DNA from: Sphingobacterium sp.
Lineage (GTDB): Bacteria > Bacteroidota > Bacteroidia > Sphingobacteriales > Sphingobacteriaceae
NCBI GenBank assembly: GCA_031286695.1
Contig: JAITTY010000006.1
Span: 558,001-622,000, forward strand
Direction: 5' to 3'
Length of the DNA: 64,000 nucleotides
The notes under the pieces are model-generated. The model saw only the letters and a program-made list of their open reading frames with translations. It was not told the origin of the DNA and did no database searches. The position numbers and the translations under genes are program-made. Shown here in pieces: positions 34,539-44,464 of this stretch. The number at the start of each line of letters is the position of its first letter. The stretch's first letter is position 1.

Positions 34539-37500
34539 TTAAAAATTGAATGTTAGCTTTCCGGAAATGATCCGATAGGAAGGGTAATTGAACCCGTCTT
34601 GCCCGATGCCGTCTACATTGACACCCTTAAAGTTTGTCCAGATGAATAGGTTTCGTCCGATTAAGGATAGATTGGCATTTTTTAAGACCTTCGCTAGCCC
34701 AAGTTTTTCTGTTGGAAGCTTGTAGGACAAAGAAAGCTCCCGAAGGGCCAAATAGGTTGTTTTTTCGATCCAATAGTCGGTCACTTGCGAAGCATTGAAT
34801 ACTTGTGTGGTGAAATTGAGCGGCTTGCCGGCAGCGGCACTCCGGTCAGAAAACTGCGAACGGTAGACATAGGTCAGGTATTGGGCTGTTTCATTGAATT
34901 TTTGACCGCCCTGCTGCCAATCCAGCACACTATAAAGTGAAAACCGTCCATAGTTGAATGTATTTGCAAAACCGACAATGAAATCCGGATTGGCATCGCC
35001 GATGATCTTTGCATTGCCTGTGGCTGCATTGACATAAAATACGGGCGCTTCGGTTGCCGTTCCCAGGGCTGCCTTTTCGACCACAACGCCAAATTCATTG
35101 ACCACATAATCGGCTATGCGCTTGGTACCGTCACCGGCATTGATGACGTAGCCATCGCTATTGGTTTGCAGTTGTGCGAGATCTGAATGGATGCTATACC
35201 CATAAATTGCAGTGGTACTCGCTCCAACAGCTTTTCGATAGCCATTGTAGGTGAATTCGGGAACATCGCCCAGGGAAGTAATGCGGCTGCGGACACGGCT
35301 GAAAGTAAGTCCCGACGACCAGCTGAACTTTTTCTTTTCCAGTACCTTGCCGTTCACTTCGAGTTCGAGCGAATTGGACTTCACAGCACCTAAATTGTCA
35401 TAGATACTTGCCGAACCTGAAATAGGGGTAAAGGCAGGTACCGATATAAAGTCGTTGGTACTATTGGAGAAAGCATAGTTGAACTGTACGTTTAACCGCT
35501 TGAAGAGAATCGCATCAAAGCCAAGTTCTGTCTCGGCGGTCACCGCTCTTTTAAGGTCTGTATTGTCATTTTGGGTATAACTGACACCGCCAGTATTGGT
35601 GATGCTGACCCTGCTGTCTTTGGCGCCAAAAGGAGGAAGGCTCCCGGCTTTACCGTAGGCAGCGCGGAGCTTAAACTCCGTCAATGGGGCTAGATGGATA
35701 TCCTGTGTGAGTCGGTATGCGGCGGATATCCGCGGAAAAAAGGCCGTACCTACGTCACGTCCGAATCTTGAACTTTGGTCCAAGCGGCCCAGTACATCCA
35801 CAAATAGCTTATCAGCCCAGGCAAATTTGGCATTCAGAAAATAACCGTGATTGACCGTTTTTTCCCAGGACGACCCGATGACCCGCGTGCTGGGTTCGGT
35901 CACATCCAAGCTCTTGACAGGGGCCGTGAGATTACGTCCTGAAGCATTGAAACCTGTCTGGGACGAAAATTCATAGACATATTTCGCTGTCAGCCCCCAG
36001 TCCACAAGACCGCTGCGGCGGTTGTAGTTTAACTGAAACTGACCGTTTTTGCTGGTACTTTTTGTGGTCCGCAAGGCATAATTGCCATTGTTGAGCACGA
36101 CGTCCGGAACGATGGTCTGATAACCTTTGGGGTAATATTCTTCGGTATTGTACTGTTTTGTCTGCAAAGAAATTGCTCCCTCGGCACTCAGGTGTTCTGT
36201 GATGGCATACCGGAGTTTTCCGCCGAGCAGGAGATTCTCGGTTTGGTAGGCGTATTCTTCATTGCTTAGCCGATAGAATGGATTGGTCCACTGCTGTCCC
36301 GAAAGATTGCTTCCTTTGGGCAGATAAACATATTTGCCGGACTCGTCTTTTTCACTCAGATCAATAAAGGGCTCGACGAGCAAGGTGGAATAAAGCAACC
36401 CATCTGAACGGCTGGATACAGCGCTCGAAGGTGTATTGAAGAAGCTATACTGTGTTGTGAGGTCTGCCGTGATCTTGGGCGAAACCCTGTAACCTAGATT
36501 GAAAAGGATGTTTTGTCTTTTGTCGGCATCAACGACCGGAGATACACCTCCCTTATGCTGATTCTGCGCAGATAAATAGATATTGTATTTTTCTCCGCTT
36601 GCGGCAGCAGCAATCGAATTGGTGAAATAACTGGTGCGACCCAATAGATTTTTTGTGTTGTCCACATAATCTTTATAGGGGTGCAGGTTGACCGAAAAAC
36701 CATTTTCTTTGTAGTCGATCACCCGTGCACCATTAACCAGTAGGAAGGAGCCGTCGGGGTTGACCTTGAAATGATGCTGATCAGAAAGCGGTGGAAGTAA
36801 TAAAAGACTGGAATAACCGAGTTCATTGTCGACATTGATATTCAGCTTTCCTTCTTTTTTACCGTTCTTGGTCAGTACCTGAATAACACCGCCCTCACCA
36901 CGGGTTCCATATAATGCCGAAGCAGCTGCTCCCTTTACAACTTCGATGCTTTCAATGTCATTTGGATTGATGTCAGCGAGTTTGAGTGCTGTGACAAAAC
37001 CGTCTACAACAATAAGAGGTTCTATTTCCCCAGTGACCGACTTTGATCCCCGGAGATAAACCGATGCTCCGGCGTTGCCACCAGATTGGTCGATGCGAAG
37101 ACCGGCGACTTTGCCGCGTAGACTCGTGGAAGCATCGAGGGAAGGAACGGTGCCGATCAGCTCCTGGTCTACTTTGGTGAGTGCAAAGGATAGTTTTTTG
37201 CGGCTGGTACCTTGTGCGACTCCTGTTACTACGACTTCTTCAAGGTCTTTGTTTGCCGGGCTGAGCGCTATCAGGATGGGACTTTTGTCGATAACAAGCG
37301 ACAGAGACTTGTAGTTGAGGTGGCTCAACTTAACCTTAAAAGGAAGTTTCTGTCCGGTCACAAACTGGAACCTGCCCTCGCGATCGGTTTTTACGCTGTG
37401 GGTAACAGCATCCAGCTGCACGGTGACATCTTCGATAGGCTGTTTTGTTGAAGAGTCTATGATACGGCCCTCAAGGGTCGCGTTTACGATAGGTTTGGGT

Positions 37501-37583
37501 TTGTCCTGTGAATAGCTGGGCTGTACCCAAAAAAAGAACAATAGAAAATAGATAGAATACAGCGGTACCCCAATGTTTTTCAT
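34539..37583 (-). CDS. SusC-type TonB-dependent receptor, no STN domain
   Basis: This is an outer-membrane transporter partner of the SusD just downstream. It has a signal peptide (YSIYFLLFFFWVQPSYSQ) and a carboxypeptidase-like beta-sandwich at ~35-105 (LEGRIIDSSTKQPIEDVTVQL). The plug is at ~115-245 (VVVTGVAQGTSRKK; SIEVVKGAAASALYGTRGEGG), followed by a barrel ending SGKLTFNF. At 1014 residues it is a normal-length SusC without the N-terminal STN domain, so it is probably not a sigma/anti-sigma signalling receptor. No regulator is adjacent, so expression control is unknown. A candidate promoter lies at 37783-37790 on the minus strand. Confidence 0.95.
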   Translation of the reverse strand: MKNIGVPLYSIYFLLFFFWVQPSYSQDKPKPIVNATLEGRIIDSSTKQPIEDVTVQLDAVTHSVKTDREGRFQFVTGQKLPFKVKLSHLNYKSLSLVIDKSPILIALSPANKDLEEVVVTGVAQGTSRKKLSFALTKVDQELIGTVPSLDASTSLRGKVAGLRIDQSGGNAGASVYLRGSKSVTGEIEPLIVVDGFVTALKLADINPNDIESIEVVKGAAASALYGTRGEGGVIQVLTKNGKKEGKLNINVDNELGYSSLLLLPPLSDQHHFKVNPDGSFLLVNGARVIDYKENGFSVNLHPYKDYVDNTKNLLGRTSYFTNSIAAAASGEKYNIYLSAQNQHKGGVSPVVDADKRQNILFNLGYRVSPKITADLTTQYSFFNTPSSAVSSRSDGLLYSTLLVEPFIDLSEKDESGKYVYLPKGSNLSGQQWTNPFYRLSNEEYAYQTENLLLGGKLRYAITEHLSAEGAISLQTKQYNTEEYYPKGYQTIVPDVVLNNGNYALRTTKSTSKNGQFQLNYNRRSGLVDWGLTAKYVYEFSSQTGFNASGRNLTAPVKSLDVTEPSTRVIGSSWEKTVNHGYFLNAKFAWADKLFVDVLGRLDQSSRFGRDVGTAFFPRISAAYRLTQDIHLAPLTEFKLRAAYGKAGSLPPFGAKDSRVSITNTGGVSYTQNDNTDLKRAVTAETELGFDAILFKRLNVQFNYAFSNSTNDFISVPAFTPISGSASIYDNLGAVKSNSLELEVNGKVLEKKKFSWSSGLTFSRVRSRITSLGDVPEFTYNGYRKAVGASTTAIYGYSIHSDLAQLQTNSDGYVINAGDGTKRIADYVVNEFGVVVEKAALGTATEAPVFYVNAATGNAKIIGDANPDFIVGFANTFNYGRFSLYSVLDWQQGGQKFNETAQYLTYVYRSQFSDRSAAAGKPLNFTTQVFNASQVTDYWIEKTTYLALRELSLSYKLPTEKLGLAKVLKNANLSLIGRNLFIWTNFKGVNVDGIGQDGFNYPSYRIISGKLTFNF

Positions 37584-37865
37584 AAGATTTGGATTAATAG
37601 TTAAAAATTAAACAAGTGCCAACGCCAATTGATTACTTGTACTATATTTCTAGGGAATGTTTCAGCAGCAGAGCACTGCAGTTTTTGTTAGTAGCACATT
37701 CGCATGGATACGATGTGGGATTGTTGATTTTTCATAAAGGATCTTAAATGTTAAAAAAGTTTAGTTGATTGAATATGATAAGCAAATATAGGGAATAAAA
37801 AATAAAGTCTATAAAATTAGTAGATTATTTTTTAAATAAATAGGCTTTTACATTGCCAGCTAAAC
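37584..37865 (-). promoter_or_regulatory. Leader region of the SusC/SusD operon
   Basis: This is most of a 406-base non-coding gap. It is strongly A/T rich near 37740-37860. On the minus strand TATATTTG (37790-37783) matches the -7 consensus TAnnTTTG; no clear -33 element was seen at the expected distance. If used, the transcript would have a leader of about 190 bases. I see no gene or known RNA in it; 37902-37989 is also empty. Confidence 0.35.
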
Positions 37866-37901
37866 AAAATCGGGCTTCCAGCTAAATGGAAACCCGATTT
37901 T
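37866..37901. terminator. Hairpin terminator after the DUF5695-like gene
   Basis: A 14-bp stem with one mismatch (37866-37879 with 37888-37901) and an 8-base loop, with A and T runs at its outer ends. It lies 89 bases after the stop of the minus-strand gene at 37990 and separates it from the SusC/SusD transcript. Confidence 0.65.
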
Positions 37902-37989
37902 GGTACTGTCTTATGACTGCCTACATATAGTGTATATAGCTTTTTTATAGATAACCTGTGTTTAAGCAGGCTGCTTTCTGCATGCTGTT

Positions 37990-40740
37990 CTAGGGCAGCT
38001 TTTTCAGTTTTACTGTTTTCTTCGACAAGGGAATTGCATAGCGGTTCAGTTGATCCTTACTGATTCCTTCCAGCTCATAATGGCTTTCGGGATTTACATT
38101 GAGCAAAATATGCGCGATATTCTGGGCTGGATTACTGTTGAAAACCAGTGTAACGCTGCGATCTTTCTGATCGTAGTACAGTTCGGCAATCTCACCGGCA
38201 TCTGTCGTCAGCCAGAGATTTTCTTTAGCCAGGAATACACGGCCCTTGGAAGCTGTTGTCAGGGCAACTTTCACCTGTTGTTTCTCTGTTTTGAGGTTGC
38301 CGCTAAAAGCGAGCCAGCCAAATTCAGGATGCTCAACAATATAGGTTCCCGAGTTGACAGCATAGCCATAAAATCCTGTTCCGTAGTCTCCGGATATCCC
38401 ATCATTGGCCAGTGTGGAAGGGTAGGAGTGGAATGCTCCGGGGCCAAAACCATCTTGGGTGACATTGGCCAGTGCGCCCATCATGCCGGCATGACCGATA
38501 CGGAGCAGGTAAAAATCATCGGGATGGTCGCGATAGGCCGTCAGGACGGGAATGGCATTGAGAGCCGAACCATAGTGATGCAGTTGGCGCTCGATGCGGG
38601 AAAGCTTACCGCCATAGACAAAGTCCCAATATCGGCGTGCGCTGCCATTGTAACCCCAGTGCGGTACCGTAGGCATGTAGGCAATAATAGCATTGAGTGT
38701 CACCTGGGCTTTGTCGTCGAAACCAAAAAAGCGGGACCACAGGTATACTTCTTCCTGACCGGTGGAGTCCCAGGGCATTTCGCTTCCGAAAGGATAATTG
38801 AGGGTTTTCCAATGTTCTGCACGCTTACGCATAGCCGCTTCCAGGTTATTGGCCATCAGGGTCAACCCCTCCCTGCGCAGGTCGTTGAGAACGATCAGGA
38901 ATATACTGCCTTCCATCTGACCGAACTGGGCATAATAAGGCGCTTTTTCGACCATGGCCATGCTAGTCTGGTAGGCTCTTTCGAGGTAAGTTTGCCAGCT
39001 TTCTTCATTGACGAGATTCGTGTAATTGCGTGCAAGGCGATACATGACCCAATGTGCTGCCGCAACGTGTGGATAATTGTAAGACCGGCCAATATCATCG
39101 GCTTCTTTTTTCGGCCAAGCAGCCCAAGTCTTCCAGTTGATATCCGACCGGTAGGTGCCGGCGGGCATGGAATCAGGTTCATAATAAAAGAGGCTTTTGA
39201 CAACGCCGTATTTCTTGTCACCTTCCCGATGCTGGATGCGGCCGTAGAGGGTTTCATTGACAAATCGCTTAAGCTTGGCTATCTCCTGCGGATCGGGCTG
39301 CAGCACTTGCTTCATCATGGCTGCCAGCCAGCTTGCTGCACCAGCTTCGTCACTTAAACCCGCAAACCAAGCGCTCTTATTTTGGGTGATGGGCTGCTGT
39401 TCTTCGTAGTCATACGATATAACAGATGGTGACCGGCCAAATAGATCTTTATCATTTTCATACCACTGCTTGGTGGTGAGGAAATGACCCAGGTCCTGTA
39501 CGACTTCTTTTTCCGATTTGATCACTTTATAGTGAATCGTCTGCGTCATGCCATCTCGGTAGTTGATCGTCAGACGGGCACGTCCCCAGCGGTTGCCCTG
39601 TACCTGGTATTCGGTCCATTGATGTGGGGTATTCCCTTTTTTTGTTAGGGTCAGCGCACCTTCGGGATAGACGCTGACACTTTTGATGGCCTGATTGTGT
39701 TTGACAAAAAGCTTGGCGGGATTGTCCATAGGAAGGACATAACCCGGAGTGCCCACTGCCACAGGTCTGTTGTTTTTCAATAATTCCGACTCAATGTCAC
39801 GGATGCTCGGCGCAAGGACAAATTTGAGTGCAAAGGTTTTGGATTCACGGGGTTTCAATACGGTCGAGGTCGGTGTATTCCACTGCTCTACACCCTTCCA
39901 GTCGGTATCGGCATGCGCCTTACTGTGGATCAGCCATTCGTGAAATCCCTCAAAGGTAATACTGCGGGGTGTCGGATCGCTGTTGAGCGGATTGTAGGCT
40001 TCAAAGCCCGCATTCCTGTAGGGTAATACCAGCAGACTCGGGCCACGGCCATGTAAACGGTTGACCTGTAAGTAGCCGGCATCCCGGCCGATATAGGGAT
40101 CAAAAAAGACATTCTGGGCATGCGCCTGATCGAGGTTTTTCCAGTCCATGTTGTTGTTGAATGGAAGGGGAATACCCAGCGAACCAATTTCGATGGAATA
40201 ATCGTTGGGGTTTGTCAGTTCAAAGCTCAGGATCAGATGACCCTGTTCATCCTGCCAGCTGCGAACGACCTTTAATGGGATATTGCTAAGTGTAGGGCTG
40301 ATGTCGGCACTGGCTAGGCTATTTTTTGCAGGGCTGAGCGCTTTAACAGGCTTCCGGTCTGCAGCCGATGAATAAGCTGTCCAGGTGGTATCGCCCTGTC
40401 GGCGCAAACTTATCGTGATATCGCCGATATGAAAAAACTGGTTACGGTCCCTTTTGTGCAGAAGTTCAACAGGTGTATAGTCAAAATCCTTTTCGCTACC
40501 GTTGGGACGAAAGGAGGAGAGGGTCTGCGATGCATTGAGGATCGCCACATGCAGATTTTTGAGGGTAAAGCTTTTGGCTCCCTCTTCTACGCCCAAGGTG
40601 GCTTGTTGCGCTTTGACAGCTTTCCATACGGGATGTTCGTCCTGCTGGCTGTATACGCGGCTTGGAAACTGGGTACATACGAGCGCAAATAGGATCCAAT
40701 AGCTTTTTTTAAGATTCATTTTAGATATTTTATTACTCAT
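37990..40740 (-). CDS. Large secreted DUF5695-like protein, probable PUL-associated enzyme
   Basis: The 916-residue protein has a signal peptide (YWILFALVCTQFPSRVYSQ); a start at 40719 is equally possible. The sequence resembles the DUF5695 family. An N-terminal ~400 residues are beta-rich (FTLKNLHVAILNAS; GDITISLRRQGDTTW). A helical region at ~430-760, with regularly spaced aromatic and Trp residues (YNYPHVAAAHWVMYRLARNY; YNGSARRYWDFVYGGK), looks like an alpha/alpha-toroid. A short beta tail follows. This layout recalls GH families with a toroid catalytic domain, but I cannot name a catalytic pair. It is divergent from the GH43 gene across 225 bases, so both may be co-regulated. Calling it a glycoside hydrolase is inference. 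Confidence 0.78.
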   Translation of the reverse strand: MSNKISKMNLKKSYWILFALVCTQFPSRVYSQQDEHPVWKAVKAQQATLGVEEGAKSFTLKNLHVAILNASQTLSSFRPNGSEKDFDYTPVELLHKRDRNQFFHIGDITISLRRQGDTTWTAYSSAADRKPVKALSPAKNSLASADISPTLSNIPLKVVRSWQDEQGHLILSFELTNPNDYSIEIGSLGIPLPFNNNMDWKNLDQAHAQNVFFDPYIGRDAGYLQVNRLHGRGPSLLVLPYRNAGFEAYNPLNSDPTPRSITFEGFHEWLIHSKAHADTDWKGVEQWNTPTSTVLKPRESKTFALKFVLAPSIRDIESELLKNNRPVAVGTPGYVLPMDNPAKLFVKHNQAIKSVSVYPEGALTLTKKGNTPHQWTEYQVQGNRWGRARLTINYRDGMTQTIHYKVIKSEKEVVQDLGHFLTTKQWYENDKDLFGRSPSVISYDYEEQQPITQNKSAWFAGLSDEAGAASWLAAMMKQVLQPDPQEIAKLKRFVNETLYGRIQHREGDKKYGVVKSLFYYEPDSMPAGTYRSDINWKTWAAWPKKEADDIGRSYNYPHVAAAHWVMYRLARNYTNLVNEESWQTYLERAYQTSMAMVEKAPYYAQFGQMEGSIFLIVLNDLRREGLTLMANNLEAAMRKRAEHWKTLNYPFGSEMPWDSTGQEEVYLWSRFFGFDDKAQVTLNAIIAYMPTVPHWGYNGSARRYWDFVYGGKLSRIERQLHHYGSALNAIPVLTAYRDHPDDFYLLRIGHAGMMGALANVTQDGFGPGAFHSYPSTLANDGISGDYGTGFYGYAVNSGTYIVEHPEFGWLAFSGNLKTEKQQVKVALTTASKGRVFLAKENLWLTTDAGEIAELYYDQKDRSVTLVFNSNPAQNIAHILLNVNPESHYELEGISKDQLNRYAIPLSKKTVKLKKLP

Positions 40741-40965
40741 GATAAGACAGCGAAGGTCATTGCTCTTACAAAGATGGACGATTACAGCTTGTATTTATGG
40801 GTAGATTTTAACCTTCAATAGCCCATTTTTAACCGATTTGACCTTAAAATTTGTCAAGTTGTTCCTGATTTATAAATTTAATGTAAAATTGACATTTATC
40901 ATAGATTTTATTTATTATAAAATTGACTGAAGAAGCTGTCTTTTTCAACCGATAAACTTTGCGCT

Positions 40966-43900
40966 ATGAGGAAGCATTATCTTTATTTTACAGTTTTGGC
41001 TATACTGCTCTTGTCCTCGGGGACGACTTTTGCGCAGTCTTTAACACCTTGGCAGCAGCCGAATGTGCTGAATCCATTGCTGCCGGGCTATTTCGCCGAT
41101 CCGACCATTAAAAAAATTGGTGATACCTATTATATCTATGCCACGACCGATGGCAATGGCTGGGGGGCCGGACCATCGCAGGTATGGACCTCCAAGGATT
41201 TGAAGAATTGGACAATTCGGCCGATGAACTGGCCCAATACGCACTGGTATTGGGCACCTGATATGACGCAGGGATACGACGGGAGGTATTATCTGTATTA
41301 TAGTCAGCCAGTGGAGATCTTTGGAGCAGTGTCGGATCATCCGACAGGTCCTTGGGAACCGTTGGCCCCGGATGGCAAATCGATCATTCCTAACTATAGG
41401 ATTCCGGGGGTGATCACCCTCGATGGACAGACTTTCCGCGACGACGATGGCCGTATCTATATGTATTGGGGGACCTGGGGCATCTATCCCGATCACGGAT
41501 GTGCTGTGGGGCTGCTGAACGAGGATATGAAAAGCTTTGAAAAGGTACAGTTGATCCCCAATACGGTAGCAAAGGAATTTTTTGAGGCTCCCTATATGTT
41601 TAAGCGCAAGGGCATTTATTATTTGATGTATTCCTCGGGACATTGCGAAGATGAGACTTACCGTGTGCAGTATGTTAAAAGTAAAACCGGTCCTATGGGC
41701 CCTTTTGAATATCCATCGCAAAATCCGGTATTGGTCACTAACACGGATGGCAGTATTCATGGTCCGGGGCACCATAGTATACTCGAGCAGGATAATCGCT
41801 ACTTTATCGTTTATCACAGACACAATAATCCGCATTCGGGTGGTGGTTTTCATCGTCAGGTTGCGCTAGATGAGCTTTTTTTTACAGCGGAGGGCGATAT
41901 CGAAAAGGTAAAGCCGACGCATCAAGGTGTTGCGGACCTGCTTCCGTCGGCTGCGGGGCCAGAGGACCTTGCCTTCGGTAAAACGGTAAAAGCTTCCTCG
42001 TTCTACAACAACGATTTTAGACCTTCTTTCGCGGTCGATCATAATAATGGGACGCTCTGGCGGGCAAAAAATAATATGGGACCGGCCTGGATAACGATTG
42101 ACTTGGGCAAGGCCGAGACAGTACAGACGATTTCTATTCAGTTTGAATATCCAACTTATGCCTATCAATATCGGCTAGAAACTTCCGTAGACGGCGACTC
42201 GTGGACGGTTTTCGCCGATAGGTCGGCCAATAACCGCTGGGCAAGCCCGATTGTGGAGCATAGTAAAACAAGGGCAAGATATGTTAGGCTTCAGGTGCTG
42301 AATGCGCAGTTGAATGGGCTGCCGCGCGGGCTGTGGAATATGCGGGTATATGCCCAGCGGCTTGCACAAGAAACGGTATGGTCCTTGCCGCAGCAGATGC
42401 CTGCCAGCGGCGTAAAACGACTAGATCTGCTGCATATTGATGCCATGGATTATCGCGAAGGAGAGCAGCTCTCTTATATTCAAAATAAGGGTTCTCTGCA
42501 GGGGGCATTCAGGACAGAACAAGCTCTGGCCATTAAAAACTATCAGGGGAAGAAGGCCTTTTTCTTTGATGGAACCACGGCATTGCGTTCGAACTTTGCT
42601 GTACCAAAATCCCTGGCTGGGAATAGTTCTTACAGTCTTGCGCTGTGGGTCAATAATCCAGCAATTGAAAGGCTTGAGCAGCTGATTGCTTGGTCGTCGG
42701 GGGCGCAGGAGCTCAGCAAAGCGATATTTGGTTACGGCAGCGACCCGAAGCAGGGGGCGGTCATCCACGGATCCTGGCCTGATATGGGCTATTCCTCGGT
42801 ACCCAGTCCGAATACCTGGCATCATCTAGTGCTATCTTTTGATGGTTATGAGGAGTCTATTTATGTCGATGGAAAACTGGAGCGCAAGGAAAATAGGATG
42901 CTATTTGTCAATCCGGGGGAATCTTTTGTCCTTGGAGCTTCGGATATACTGGACCAGAATTTTTCGGGTTATGTTGCTAGTTTGCATTTCTATAATACAA
43001 GTCTAGATGAGGAATCTGTGGCCAAACTGGCAAATGAGGTTCCCAAACAGCACTTCTTTGCGCTGCAAACTGATGATTTAAATCTGGGAAAGGTCAATAC
43101 GTTGAGAAACCAGGGGACAGCACTAGATACGCTGGTGACGGTGCAAGATGGGGAAGTTGTTGTTCAGGGAAATAGACTCGCACTACGCGGAAAGGCCTTT
43201 GCGGCGGGAGCTTTGACTACGCTATTGCAGCGAAAAGATTACGCGATGGATTTTGACTGGTATGATGGTGGGGCATGGCAGCATGGGGTTGTTGTTGTTG
43301 ATGGCAGCAACAAAATCTTTTACCGGAATGGGAAGGTCGAAAAGCCAGCTTTGGCTAATAAGCTGCTGCAGGTAAAAGAGAACAAAATCGAACTGGCCCA
43401 TCCTTTACATTTCTTTCGTGTATACCCCCATACGCTGAATGCAGGTGAGGTGAATACAAAATTTAGGCTATGGAAGGAGGGATTGGTTAGCGGTCTCGAT
43501 CGTGTTGCACCGGTGGTGCTTTCTCCGCCGCGCTTTATCAATGCCGATCAGATTTTTGTGCAGGTCGAAAAACAGTGGGGACTATGGTATCTGTTCCGTT
43601 CCGAAAGCGGAAGCTCAGGCTGGAAGCAGGAGCCCTCCTATCTTTTTGGGGCCTCCGAAATCGGCAAATCGATCGAAATTTTGGCAAAGGATGCCTTTGG
43701 TCATGTGAGCAGGGCTTTGGTAAAGTCTGTACCTGAGCAAAAACCGTCTCTGCTCCGGGCATCTAATCTGCCGAATGATAAGGCCGCGGATAAGAAAATT
43801 CCTTTTTGGGATGGCTATCAGGCCAATGTATGGGACGATAGTACACAGACAGCGATATCCTGGCAAATCGATAGTGGAAGAATCCAGTCCAAAGATACGA

Positions 43901-44370
43901 AATGGGGTGATGTAGCGTTCCCGGTACCATTCATTTATAAAGAACTTGAGGGGGATTTTACGCTGGAAGTCAAGGTCAGCGATGTGGTCGGACTGGAAAG
44001 TAAAACCCGTACATCCAATGAAGCAGGAATCATGATTCAGCGAGCAGACAGCACAAATGCTTACATCAACAATTGTATTTTGACCGGGTGGAACCTGGGA
44101 AATCTATCGCGGAGCATTGGACCACAGGTTTTTCAGGAAGGAAACACGGGGACGGGCCTAAATTTTTTGCCCTACCTCCAGATCCAAAAAGTGGGCGATT
44201 ATTTCTTTTTGCGCTGCTCGGCCGATGGCATGAAGTGGAAGGATCTTCCCAATACGCCATTTCTACGAAAGGATCTGAACGGAATAAAGCTTCGGGTAGG
44301 ACTCTATCAGCTTGCCGGCAATAACCAGTTGGGCTACGCTGTATTTGATACCCTCAGGATTTGGAAGTAA
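40966..44370 (+). CDS. Multidomain GH43-family glycoside hydrolase
   Basis: The signal peptide is HYLYFTVLAILLLSSGTTFA. The five-bladed propeller of GH43 occupies ~25-325. The base Asp is at ~45 (GYFADPT), the pKa-modulating Asp in QTFRDDDGR at ~159-161, and the acid Glu at ~207 in FEAPYMFKR. A discoidin-type F5/8 domain lies at ~335-465 (AVDHNNGTLWRAKNN; ARYVRLQVLNAQL). A LamG/concanavalin-like jelly roll is at ~525-690 (TWHHLVLSFDGYEESIYVDGK). Further beta domains follow, ending in a DUF1349-like sandwich (~945-1134). GH43 members act mostly on arabinose- or xylose-containing glycans. The three appended carbohydrate-binding-like modules suggest a complex, probably insoluble or branched substrate. 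Exact specificity is unknown. Confidence 0.92.
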   Translation: MRKHYLYFTVLAILLLSSGTTFAQSLTPWQQPNVLNPLLPGYFADPTIKKIGDTYYIYATTDGNGWGAGPSQVWTSKDLKNWTIRPMNWPNTHWYWAPDMTQGYDGRYYLYYSQPVEIFGAVSDHPTGPWEPLAPDGKSIIPNYRIPGVITLDGQTFRDDDGRIYMYWGTWGIYPDHGCAVGLLNEDMKSFEKVQLIPNTVAKEFFEAPYMFKRKGIYYLMYSSGHCEDETYRVQYVKSKTGPMGPFEYPSQNPVLVTNTDGSIHGPGHHSILEQDNRYFIVYHRHNNPHSGGGFHRQVALDELFFTAEGDIEKVKPTHQGVADLLPSAAGPEDLAFGKTVKASSFYNNDFRPSFAVDHNNGTLWRAKNNMGPAWITIDLGKAETVQTISIQFEYPTYAYQYRLETSVDGDSWTVFADRSANNRWASPIVEHSKTRARYVRLQVLNAQLNGLPRGLWNMRVYAQRLAQETVWSLPQQMPASGVKRLDLLHIDAMDYREGEQLSYIQNKGSLQGAFRTEQALAIKNYQGKKAFFFDGTTALRSNFAVPKSLAGNSSYSLALWVNNPAIERLEQLIAWSSGAQELSKAIFGYGSDPKQGAVIHGSWPDMGYSSVPSPNTWHHLVLSFDGYEESIYVDGKLERKENRMLFVNPGESFVLGASDILDQNFSGYVASLHFYNTSLDEESVAKLANEVPKQHFFALQTDDLNLGKVNTLRNQGTALDTLVTVQDGEVVVQGNRLALRGKAFAAGALTTLLQRKDYAMDFDWYDGGAWQHGVVVVDGSNKIFYRNGKVEKPALANKLLQVKENKIELAHPLHFFRVYPHTLNAGEVNTKFRLWKEGLVSGLDRVAPVVLSPPRFINADQIFVQVEKQWGLWYLFRSESGSSGWKQEPSYLFGASEIGKSIEILAKDAFGHVSRALVKSVPEQKPSLLRASNLPNDKAADKKIPFWDGYQANVWDDSTQTAISWQIDSGRIQSKDTKWGDVAFPVPFIYKELEGDFTLEVKVSDVVGLESKTRTSNEAGIMIQRADSTNAYINNCILTGWNLGNLSRSIGPQVFQEGNTGTGLNFLPYLQIQKVGDYFFLRCSADGMKWKDLPNTPFLRKDLNGIKLRVGLYQLAGNNQLGYAVFDTLRIWK

Positions 44371-44373
44371 GCT

Positions 44374-44403
44374 GATTCTCCTGGTGTTTCAAGAGAATTT
44401 TTT
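44374..44403 (+). terminator. Weak hairpin with T run after the GH43 gene
   Basis: A 6-bp stem (44375-44380 with 44393-44398) closes a 12-base loop and runs into six T residues. It lies just after the GH43 stop and is a modest terminator candidate. Confidence 0.45.
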
Positions 44404-44464
44404 AGGTTTCTACGGACGATCGTTAATCTGATTACCGCGGCGGCTAGCGATTACTATGGAAGGA

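Noticed and set aside
37584..37989. Possible small RNA in the 406-base gap
   Set aside because: Only a terminator hairpin and an A/T-rich leader are visible; nothing supports a separate RNA gene.
38050..39357. 435-codon open frame on the plus strand
   Set aside because: It lies wholly antisense to the DUF5695-like gene, has no signal or family motif, and its residue pattern looks like a mirror of the real coding strand.
41041..41853. 270-codon minus-strand frame inside the GH43 catalytic domain
   Set aside because: Antisense to clear GH43 motifs; rich in Ile, His and Pro with no protein-like blocks.
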